Part shown: one piece after another, positions 10,594 through 19,348 of the stretch | How positions within the stretch are numbered: the first letter of the stretch is position 1 | How the letters are laid out: each line of letters starts with the position of its first letter | Source: Rhodoplanes elegans | Lineage (GTDB): Bacteria; Pseudomonadota; Alphaproteobacteria; Rhizobiales; Xanthobacteraceae | Length of the DNA stretch: 35,533 nucleotides | Direction: 5' to 3' | Assembly (NCBI RefSeq): GCF_016653355.1 | Contig: NZ_NHSK01000038.1 | Coordinates: 1 to 35,533, forward strand | Notes under the pieces: generated by a model | Database searches by the model: none | Told to the model about the DNA's origin: nothing | What the model saw: only the letters and a program-made list of their open reading frames with translations | Made by a program: the position numbers and the translations under genes

Positions 10594-11351
10594 TGGGCGG
10601 CCACCGCGGAAGCGCCGGCCCGGCCGGCCGCCGTGTCGGCATCGATGCGGCCGGAGCGCATGCGCACGACACGGTCGCAGCGCGCCGCGAGCCCGGGATC
10701 GTGGGTGACCAGCACCAAGGTCATGCCGCGCTCGGCCTGGCCGGCGAACATCAGGTCGACGATGCCGCGCCCCGTCGCCTCGTCGAGATTGCCGGTCGGC
10801 TCGTCGGCGACCAGGATCGACGGCGCGGGGGCGAGGGCGCGGGCGAGCGCGACGCGCTGCTGCTCGCCGCCGGAGAGCTGGGACGGGTAATGGCCGAGCC
10901 GCTCGCCGAGCCCCACCGCGGCGAGCTCGCCGCGGGCGATGTCGAAGGCGTCGCGATTCCCGGCCAGCTCCAGCGGCACGGCGACGTTCTCGATCGCCGT
11001 CATGGTCGGGATCAGGTGGAAGGACTGGAACACGATGCCGATCTTGCGGCCGCGGAACCGCGCCAGCGCGTCCTCGTCGAGGCCGCCGAGATCGGTGCCG
11101 TCGACCCGGACGGCGCCGGAATCCGGCCGCTCGAGCCCCGCCATCACCATCAGCAGCGTCGATTTGCCCGACCCCGACGGTCCGGTGAGGCCTATCGCTT
11201 CGCCACGCCCTATATCCAGGGCGATGTCTTTCAGGATGTGGACCCGCGCCGCATCCCGGCCGAGCGACAGGTCGACGCCGGACAGCGAGATGGCGGGTGC
11301 GAGGGAGCGAATGATCTCGGTGCGTGTGGTCTTGGAGCTTGTGTCGTCCAT
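10590..11351 (-). CDS. ABC transporter ATP-binding protein (YbbA/LolD type)
   Basis: This 253-residue ATPase drives the permease encoded directly downstream. Motifs are Walker A GPSGSGKST (57-65), Q-loop VFQSFHLIP, signature LSGGEQQR, Walker B with ADEPTGNLD, and H-loop VTHDP. The FQSFHLIPTMTAIENV stretch is typical of the MacB/LolD/YbbA subgroup. I chose the start at 11351 (MDDTSSKTTR); the frame is open further upstream but would run into the divergent arylesterase gene. Only 43 bases separate the two divergent starts, so the promoters must overlap each other or the genes. Confidence 0.92.
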   Translation of the reverse strand: MDDTSSKTTRTEIIRSLAPAISLSGVDLSLGRDAARVHILKDIALDIGRGEAIGLTGPSGSGKSTLLMVMAGLERPDSGAVRVDGTDLGGLDEDALARFRGRKIGIVFQSFHLIPTMTAIENVAVPLELAGNRDAFDIARGELAAVGLGERLGHYPSQLSGGEQQRVALARALAPAPSILVADEPTGNLDEATGRGIVDLMFAGQAERGMTLVLVTHDPGLAARCDRVVRMRSGRIDADTAAGRAGASAVAAQ

Positions 11352-11394
11352 CGTCGGGTCTGTGCTGCGCCGTCCGTGGCGGGAGGAGACGGGA

Positions 11395-12204
11395 GTGCCG
11401 GTCGGCCGCGCCCCAGCGCCGGCGCGGTCCCGGGACGGTCTTGTCCGGGCGCGACGGCAGCCTCCCTCATATGGGACGCCGGGACGCCGGGTCCAGCCGG
11501 GCCGGCTCGCCGCCCTGGTCGCCGGGCTCGCCGGCGTGACGCTGCTCGCCTTGGCGGGTACGTCAGGCGCCATGGCCCAGACCACAACGTCCCAGACCAC
11601 AACGTCCCAGACCACGCCGGCCCCGCTGAAGATCGTCGCGCTCGGGGATTCGCTCACCGCCGGCTACGGCCTGCCGCCCGCCGACTCGTTCCCGGTGCGG
11701 CTGGAGAAGGCGCTCGCGGCGAACGGTCGCACGCCCCGGCCCGTCACGGTGGTCAATGCCGGCGTGTCGGGCGACACGGCGACCGACGGCCTCGCCCGGC
11801 TCGACTGGGCAGTCGGCGACGACGTCGACGGCGTGATCGTCGAGCTCGGCGCCAACGATGCGCTGCGCGGCACCGACCCGGCGATCACCCGCACGGCGCT
11901 GGACGAGCTCCTGACCCGGCTGAAGGCGCGCGGCCTCCCGGTGCTGCTCGCCGGCATGCTGGCGCCGCCCAACATGGGGCCGGAGTTCAAGCAGGCCTTC
12001 GACCGGATCTTCCCCGAGCTGGCCGAAAAGCACGACGTGCTGTTCTATCCGTTCTTCCTGGACGGGGTGGCGGCCGAGCGCGGCCTCAACCAGCGCGACG
12101 GGATGCATCCCGAGGCCAAGGGCATCGCCGTCATCGTCGAGCGCATCCTGCCCAAGGTCGAGGAGCTGGTCGGCCGCGCCGCCGCCCGCCGCGACGGCAA
12201 GTGA
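11395..12204 (+). CDS. Secreted SGNH-hydrolase arylesterase (TesA-like)
   Basis: The mature domain is a GDSL/SGNH esterase. The nucleophile S86 is in GDSLTAGYG, the oxyanion residue N154 in GAND, and the D235/H238 pair in DGMHPEAKG. It is related to TesA/lysophospholipase L1. A long basic N-terminus precedes a hydrophobic segment (about 38-56) and a SGAMAQ cleavage site, indicating export. The start is uncertain; GTG 11395 is chosen because GGAGGAGAC lies 5-13 bases upstream. A 15-base tandem repeat encodes TTTSQ units right after the signal. It diverges from the YbbA/YbbP-type ABC genes, the same neighbourhood as tesA-ybbA-ybbP in enterobacteria, which suggests shared work on lipid or ester substrates. 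Confidence 0.88.
   Translation: MPVGRAPAPARSRDGLVRARRQPPSYGTPGRRVQPGRLAALVAGLAGVTLLALAGTSGAMAQTTTSQTTTSQTTPAPLKIVALGDSLTAGYGLPPADSFPVRLEKALAANGRTPRPVTVVNAGVSGDTATDGLARLDWAVGDDVDGVIVELGANDALRGTDPAITRTALDELLTRLKARGLPVLLAGMLAPPNMGPEFKQAFDRIFPELAEKHDVLFYPFFLDGVAAERGLNQRDGMHPEAKGIAVIVERILPKVEELVGRAAARRDGK
11576..11615 (+). repeat. 15-base tandem repeat in arylesterase gene
   Basis: CCCAGACCACAACGT is present twice exactly (11576-11590 and 11591-11605), followed by a 10-base partial third copy. It encodes repeated TTTSQ just after the signal peptide and is a likely site of length variation. Confidence 0.85.
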
Positions 12205-12242
12205 CGACGGCGCCGTCTTTCCGGGCCGGCGCACCGCGCCGG

Positions 12243-12321
12243 ACCCGGACTCCAGCGACATCGACCGCGATCCACGCTGGAGTCCGGGTTCGCGTGCCTT
12301 CGGCCCGCGCCCCGGAATGAC
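12243..12321. repeat. Intergenic palindromic repeat, copy C (inverted)
   Basis: ACCCGGACTCCAGCG (12243-12257) pairs perfectly with CGCTGGAGTCCGGGT (12275-12289). The right part, up to GGAATGAC at 12321, is the reverse complement of the start of the repeats at 31797 and 33543 (GTCATTCCGGGGCGCGG). It is a dispersed palindromic element, and may also end arylesterase transcription. Confidence 0.7.
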
Positions 12322-12347
12322 CGGAGAATGAAACCCGGACGAAAGCG

Positions 12348-12911
12348 ATGCCCAGATTGTTCACGGCCCTGGAGATACCCCCCGCCGTCGGCGAGCGGCT
12401 GTCGATGCTGCGCGGCGGCCTGCCGGGGGCCCGCTGGATCGACCCCGAAAACTACCACCTGACGCTGCGCTTCATCGGCGACATCGACGACGCGCTGGCG
12501 AACGACATCGTCCAGGTGCTCGCCGGGGTGCGGCGCGCCGCCTTCGACCTCGTGCTCGACGGGCTCGACGCCTTCGGGGGGCGCAAGCCGCGCGCCGTCT
12601 TCGCCGCGGCGCCGGCCGTCCCGCCGCTCGTCGAGCTGCAGGCCGAGCACGAGCGGCTGATGCGGCGAATCGGGATCCCGGCCGAGGGGCGGAAGTTCTC
12701 GCCGCACGTCACGTTGGCGCGGCTGCGCCAGACCTCGGCGCGCCAGGTCGCCGACTATCTGGCGGCCCGGGCGGACTTCCGCTCGGCCGCGTTCCCGGTC
12801 GAGCGATTCGTGCTGATGTCGTCGCGCGCCTCGACGGGCGGCGGCCCCTATGTGGTCGAAGCCGCCTATCCGTTGCGGGCGGAGGCGCTCGCCGGCCCGG
12901 CGGAGGGCTGA
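12348..12911 (+). CDS. thpR: RNA 2',3'-cyclic phosphodiesterase
   Basis: A 187-residue member of the 2H phosphoesterase superfamily. Both catalytic HxTx motifs are present with normal spacing: H37 in YHLTLRFIG and H120 in SPHVTLARL. The N-terminus MPRLFTALEIPP is typical of the ThpR/LigT family. The enzyme opens 2',3'-cyclic phosphates on RNA to 2'-phosphates; its physiological target in bacteria is unclear. The end of the gene overlaps the end of the convergent GNAT gene by 46 bases. Confidence 0.9.
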   Translation: MPRLFTALEIPPAVGERLSMLRGGLPGARWIDPENYHLTLRFIGDIDDALANDIVQVLAGVRRAAFDLVLDGLDAFGGRKPRAVFAAAPAVPPLVELQAEHERLMRRIGIPAEGRKFSPHVTLARLRQTSARQVADYLAARADFRSAAFPVERFVLMSSRASTGGGPYVVEAAYPLRAEALAGPAEG

Positions 12912-13501
12912 GCCGCCGCGGCCCCGCCGGCCGTCGGGCGCAGCAGGCGGACCTGGAAGTCGAAATACGCCGCCGCGAGGCTGTGCCCGTCGGTGAGGAT
13001 CTCGCGCATCACCGACAGGGGCGTCGGCCGGGCGTTCTGCACCTTGCCGACCACGGTGCCGAAATCGAACGAGAATTCGGCCTCGAACTTGCGCGCGAGC
13101 TGCTGCATCCGGTGGTTCTCGGACATGCAGGCGACGTGCATCAGCTTGATGCCGCGGTTGCGGGCGACCAGCAGGCAGCGCTCGAGGAGGGCGGAGCCGA
13201 CGCCGTGGCTCTGCCAGGGCCGCTCGACGCTGAACGCCGCCTCGGCCTCGTGGCTGGTCGCCGGCGGGATGAGCCGCAGATCGGCGGCGCCGCGCAGCGT
13301 CCCGTCCACGAAGAAGCCGTGAATGATCGTGTCGGCGTCGATCGTCTTCGCGTAGCTGCGGATCATCTCGTCCGAGACGGCGCCGCCGAAACGGTTGCGG
13401 CGGCTCTCGGCGTCGAGCCGCAACAGGTGCTCGCGATAGGTGCGCGCCTCGATCGGCCACAGCTTGCGGATCAATCCGCCTTCGATGAACACTTCCTGCA
13501 T
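12866..13501 (-). CDS. GNAT family N-acetyltransferase
   Basis: The 211-residue protein carries a GNAT fold. The acetyl-CoA loop is visible as WQSHGVGSALLERCL near residue 110, preceded by the strand EAEAAFSVER and followed by HVACMSENHRMQQLARKFE, a typical beta5/alpha4 region. The substrate is not evident. The N-terminal EARTYREHLLRLDAESRRNRF resembles GNAT modules fused to acyl-CoA synthetase-like or protein acetyltransferases. The start at 13501 (MQEVFIEGG) is chosen for an AGGAG site 10 bases upstream; the frame is open to 13612, but that part looks like leader. An Ala-rich tail overlaps thpR on the opposite strand. Confidence 0.85.
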   Translation of the reverse strand: MQEVFIEGGLIRKLWPIEARTYREHLLRLDAESRRNRFGGAVSDEMIRSYAKTIDADTIIHGFFVDGTLRGAADLRLIPPATSHEAEAAFSVERPWQSHGVGSALLERCLLVARNRGIKLMHVACMSENHRMQQLARKFEAEFSFDFGTVVGKVQNARPTPLSVMREILTDGHSLAAAYFDFQVRLLRPTAGGAAAAQPSAGPASASARNG

Positions 13502-13861
13502 TCCGGGGGTCTCCTGCGCTTGCGCGTCTTCGGTCCCCGGCGTTTCCCCGTGCACGTCCGGACTGTCCCGGACCGGACTCTCGGTCCGACGACTTTTGTT
13601 GCACTGCAACATAAGTACGGCGTCCCCCGACGCCAGGGGTCACTATCGCAACGCTGGTATTCCGGGAATTTGATCTGTCGTAAGGGTCGAGGGGATTCTC
13701 GTTATGCGCGAATGCTTATAGACAAAAGTTGCATGCGGCGTTCCGTCCGATGCTCCACCCCGCCACCGGTGCCGGTCGCGGAGTGAATCATGAACATCGT
13801 GCTTGTGGATCGGCCGCTCCGCCGGCTAAACGAAACCCGATCCCGCGACCCGGAACGCTGA
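13502..13861. other. Divergent intergenic region GNAT/zapE
   Basis: This 360-base spacer is less GC-rich than its surroundings and serves both divergent genes. It contains the 15-base palindrome at 13597-13611 and a related half site (AAAGTTGCATGC) near 13726. No small gene with a plausible start and ribosome site was found. Confidence 0.5.
13597..13611. promoter_or_regulatory. Palindrome TGTTGCACTGCAACA
   Basis: A perfect 15-base palindrome centred on one base, inside an AT-richer patch about 96-110 bases upstream of the GNAT start. TGCA-rich palindromes of this type are bound by PhaR-like polyhydroxyalkanoate regulators in alphaproteobacteria. The assignment to PhaR is inference; operator character is likely. 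Confidence 0.45.
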
Positions 13862-15034
13862 TTGTCCATCATCGAGCGATACGCCGCCCTCGTCGCGGCC
13901 GGAGAGATCGAGCGCGACCGCGCCCAGGGGCGCGTCGTCGAGGCGCTCGGGGCCCTGCAGGAGCGGCTCGCCACCGAGCGGATCGCCAAGAAGTCCTCGG
14001 CGCTGGGCTGGTTGTTCGGCGGCCGCGAGACCAAGCGCCCACCGTTCGTGCGCGGGCTCTACCTTCACGGCGAGGTCGGTCGCGGCAAGACCATGCTGAT
14101 GGACCTGTTCTACGCGACGAGCCCGACCGAGAAGCGCCGCCGCGCCCACTTCCACGAGTTCATGGCCGACGTCCACGAGCGCGTGCACGTCTATCGCCGC
14201 CGCCTCAAAGCCGGCGAGATCACGGGCGGCGACCCGATCGCGCTGACCGCCGCCGATCTCGCCGCCGAGGCGTGGCTCCTGTGCTTCGACGAGTTCCACG
14301 TCACCGACATCGCCGACGCCATGATCCTCGGACGGCTGTTCACGAAGCTGTTCGAGCGCGGCGTCGTGGTGGTGGCGACCTCCAACGTGGTGCCGGACGA
14401 GCTCTACAAGGACGGGCTCAACCGCGCCCTGTTCGTCCCCTTCATCGGGCTCCTGAAGGAGCACATGGAGGTGCTGCGGCTCGATGCCCGCACCGACTAT
14501 CGCCGCGAGAAGCTCGCCGGCGTGCCGGTGTGGCACACGCCCGCCGACGCCAGGGCGGATGCGGCGCTCGACGACGCCTGGCACCGGCTGACCGGCGGCC
14601 ACGAGACCACGCACCACACCATGACCGTGAAGGGCCGCGTCGTGAAAGTGCCGCGCGCCGGCATGGGCGCGGCCCGCTTCAGCTTCCGCGATCTGTGCGA
14701 GCAGCCGCTCGGCGCCTCCGATTATCTGCGCATCGCCCACGAGTTCCACACGCTGGTGCTCGACCGCGTGCCGGTGATGGACTTCGCCAAGCGCAACGAG
14801 GCCAAGCGCTTCATCGCGCTGATCGACATGCTCTACGATCACGGCGTCAAGCTGGTCGCCTCGGCCGAGGCGGAGCCGGAGGAGCTCTATCACGCGACCG
14901 TCGGCTACGAGGCGAACGAGTTCAAGCGCACCGTGTCGCGGCTGATCGAGATGGGATCGGAGAGCTATCTCGAGCTGCCGCACGGCCAGCGCGGCACCAT
15001 GTCGGGCGACACCGCCGGCCTCGTCGAGACGTGA
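13862..15034 (+). CDS. zapE: Cell division protein ZapE (AFG1-like ATPase)
   Basis: A 390-residue P-loop ATPase of the AFG1/ZapE family, which acts on the Z-ring in bacteria and on respiratory-complex proteins in mitochondria. Walker A is GEVGRGKT (70-77), Walker B is LLCFDEFHVTD (near 140), and VVVATSNVVPDELYKDGL is the sensor region. Length is normal. The start is a TTG directly after an in-frame TGA (13859-13861), with only a weak GGAA upstream. The N-terminus IIERYAALVAAGEIERD fits the family, so no better start exists. The stop is followed by a GC palindrome and then mdh in the same direction, a common order in alphaproteobacteria. Confidence 0.92.
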   Translation: MSIIERYAALVAAGEIERDRAQGRVVEALGALQERLATERIAKKSSALGWLFGGRETKRPPFVRGLYLHGEVGRGKTMLMDLFYATSPTEKRRRAHFHEFMADVHERVHVYRRRLKAGEITGGDPIALTAADLAAEAWLLCFDEFHVTDIADAMILGRLFTKLFERGVVVVATSNVVPDELYKDGLNRALFVPFIGLLKEHMEVLRLDARTDYRREKLAGVPVWHTPADARADAALDDAWHRLTGGHETTHHTMTVKGRVVKVPRAGMGAARFSFRDLCEQPLGASDYLRIAHEFHTLVLDRVPVMDFAKRNEAKRFIALIDMLYDHGVKLVASAEAEPEELYHATVGYEANEFKRTVSRLIEMGSESYLELPHGQRGTMSGDTAGLVET

Positions 15035-15057
15035 CGGACCGGGACCTGATGACACCT

Positions 15058-15077
15058 CGCCCCGCCGCGGCGGGGCG
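15058..15077. terminator. Palindromic hairpin after zapE
   Basis: CGCCCCGCCG and CGGCGGGGCG form a perfect 20-base palindrome 24 bases after the zapE stop. There is no T-run. A Rho-assisted stop or mRNA end structure is likely. Confidence 0.45.
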
Positions 15078-15197
15078 GCTGGAGCGGCCGGGCGGACGCG
15101 CCCGGGAGGAACTGTCGACCGAGGGTTTCGCGCGCCGCTGGTCGCGCGAATTAGGCCCGGGGTGCGAATACGGTCGCGACGGCGGGGCGCGACTTGA

Positions 15198-16232
<1,035 letters not shown>

Positions 16233-16362
16233 CGCGGCCCGGACGACACGACCTTTCGACAGCGACCTCGGGGCGCGCGGGCTTCCGGCCCGGCGCCCCG
16301 AACCGAGACACTGAAGCGTGGCAACGCCGTCCGGCGCCGCCGGACGCGAGCGGGGGTGTGGC

Positions 16363-17531
<1,169 letters not shown>

Positions 17532-17532
<1 letters not shown>

Positions 17533-18416
17533 TGTCCATCCTGATCGACAAGAACACCAAGGTCATCTGCCAGGGCTTCACCGGCAAGAACGGCACCTTC
17601 CATTCCGAGCAGGCGATCGCCTACGGGACCAAGATGGTCGGCGGCACCTCGCCCGGGAAGGGCGGCTCGACCCATCTCGGCCTGCCGGTGTTCGACACCG
17701 TCGCCGAGGCGCGCGAGAAGACCGGCGCCGACGCCTCGGTCATCTACGTCCCGCCGCCCGGCGCCGCCGACGCGATCTGCGAGGCCATCCAGGCCGAGAT
17801 TCCGCTGATCGTCTGCATCACCGAGGGCATTCCGGTGCTCGACATGGTGAAGGTGAAGCGGGCGCTCGACGGCTCCAAGTCCCGCCTGATCGGTCCGAAC
17901 TGCCCGGGCGTGCTCACCGCGGGCGAGTGCAAGATCGGCATCATGCCGGGCAACATCTTCAAGCCCGGCTCGGTCGGCGTGCTGTCGCGCTCCGGCACCC
18001 TCACCTACGAGGCGGTGTTCCAGACCACCCAGGTCGGCCTCGGCCAGACCACCGCGGTCGGCATCGGCGGCGACCCGGTGAAGGGCACCGAGTTCATCGA
18101 CATGCTGGAGAAGTTCCTGGCCGACCCGAAGACCGAGTCGATCATCATGATCGGCGAGATCGGCGGCTCGGCCGAGGAGGACGCGGCGCAGTTCATCATC
18201 GACGAGGCGAAGCGCGGCCGTAAGAAGCCGATGGTCGGCTTCATCGCCGGCGTGACGGCGCCCCCCGGCCGCCGCATGGGCCATGCCGGCGCGATCATCG
18301 CGGGCGGCAAGGGCGACGCCAAGAGCAAGATCGCCGCGATGGAAGCGGCCGGCATCAAGGTGTCGCCGTCGCCGGCGCGCCTCGGCACCACGCTCGCCGA
18401 GATCCTGAAGAAGTAG
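17532..18416 (+). CDS. sucD: Succinyl-CoA synthetase subunit alpha
   Basis: A 294-residue subunit carrying the phosphorylated histidine, H251 in [14 protein letters not shown], and the CoA-binding N-terminal domain ([32 protein letters not shown]-like segment). [20 protein letters not shown] is also typical. It begins inside the sucC stop codon and ends at a clear intrinsic terminator, so sucA needs its own promoter. Confidence 0.98.
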
Positions 18417-18438
18417 TAGGCTCGATTCTCGAGGCTCG

Positions 18439-18474
18439 CGGCGCCGGTCCCCTGGGCCGGCGCCGTTTGCTTTT
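18439..18474 (+). terminator. Intrinsic terminator after sucD
   Basis: CGGCGCCGG (18439-18447) pairs with CCGGCGCCG (18457-18465), followed by TTTGCTTTT. It is 22 bases past the sucD stop. Confidence 0.9.
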
Positions 18475-18488
18475 CGATGAGGTCCGTC

Positions 18489-18881
18489 ATGTGACCGCCG
18501 AGCACGCTGGTTCGCCTCGAGAACGCCCGGCGGCCGGACCTCGCGGCCGTCGAGGCGCCGGCGCTCGCCGATACCGGGGCGCTCCATCTCTGCATTCCGG
18601 AGCATGTGGCCCTCCAGCTGGAGCTGGACGAGCTCGATCGCCGCGAGGTCACGGTCGCCGACGGGTCGCGCCGGCGCGTGCCCTATGTCGGCCCCATCCT
18701 GGTCTCGGTCGCCAACCGCCGGGGCGTCGCCGGGGCGATGGTGCTCGGCACCGAGGTGCTGCTCGGCGCCATCCCGATGGAGGACATGGACCTCGTCGTC
18801 GTCCCGGCGACCCGCGACGTGATCCCCAACCCGGCCAACCCGAATCTCGCCGTCTCGATCGCCAAGGGCGTCCGCGACTGA
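18489..18881 (+). pseudogene. Retropepsin-like clan AA aspartic protease gene with TGA at codon 2
   Basis: From about 18501 the frame encodes a well-conserved clan AA aspartic protease. It has the DTG active-site triad in ALADTGALHLCIPEHVAL, then REVTVADGSRRRVPYVGP, GTEVLLGAIPMEDMDLVV and a C-terminal NPANPN. Family members as I recall them begin about 12 residues before this core with Met-Gly. Here ATG 18489, with an AGG ribosome site 6 bases upstream, is followed at once by TGA where a Gly codon (GGA) would be expected. No ATG, GTG or TTG lies between this stop and the DTG motif. Only a CTG (18507) could restart translation ahead of it. It is therefore either inactivated by a single base change, started at a rare codon, or a sequencing error. 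The nearest later start, GTG 18606, would lose the active site. Confidence 0.72.
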
Positions 18882-19348
18882 CGCTTGTCGGCGGCCGGCC
18901 GGTGGGCCCGGCTCCGCGCCGAGCCTGGCCGACGGCACCCGCCCTCTGCGAGACGCCGAGCGTCTCTCGTCTCTCTCGTTGGAAACGTTTTCACCCTCGG
19001 TTCACGGCCACGGTCCACGATCCCGACCGCCCAGCTCCGGCGGCGGCGCCCTGGATCGCCCGACCCGGCCGTCGGGTCGGGCGGACGGGCGCGCCGGCGC
19101 AGGGGCGACATGGCGAGGCGCGTCCGGTCCCCCGCGATGCGGTCCGGGCCTGCTCGGCGATGCGATTTCCGAACCGCCGTCCACTAATGTGAATCAATAT
19201 TCGCTTCTACCCCGATTCTCCTTCATGAAACCGTTGTGGCGACGCGGGAAGGCGCCTAAATAGGGGCGTCCGGCCGCGGCGTTTTCCCGGGCCGGCCCGG
19301 CTCGCTCCCGCTCCCCCAGGGGCCTCGCCCCGCGATCAGGACCCGTTC
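18882..19348. other. Intergenic region upstream of sucA
   Basis: The 467-base gap contains a 10-pair hairpin (CGCCCGACCC at 19057-19066 with GGGTCGGGCG at 19074-19083) that could end transcription from upstream. An AT-richer patch at 19185-19262 holds the sucA promoter candidate. No credible gene was found; the open frames here look like chance products of high GC. Confidence 0.5.
19234..19262 (+). promoter_or_regulatory. Candidate sigma70 promoter of sucA
   Basis: TTGTGG (19234-19239) and TAAATA (19257-19262) are separated by exactly 17 bases, in the least GC-rich part of the intergenic region. Transcription would begin near 19269, leaving an 80-base leader before sucA. Confidence 0.5.

Noticed and set aside
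7834-10890. Plus-strand open frame of about 1000 codons
   Set aside because: It lies opposite the FtsX-like permease, which has clear membrane segments and a coupled ATPase gene.
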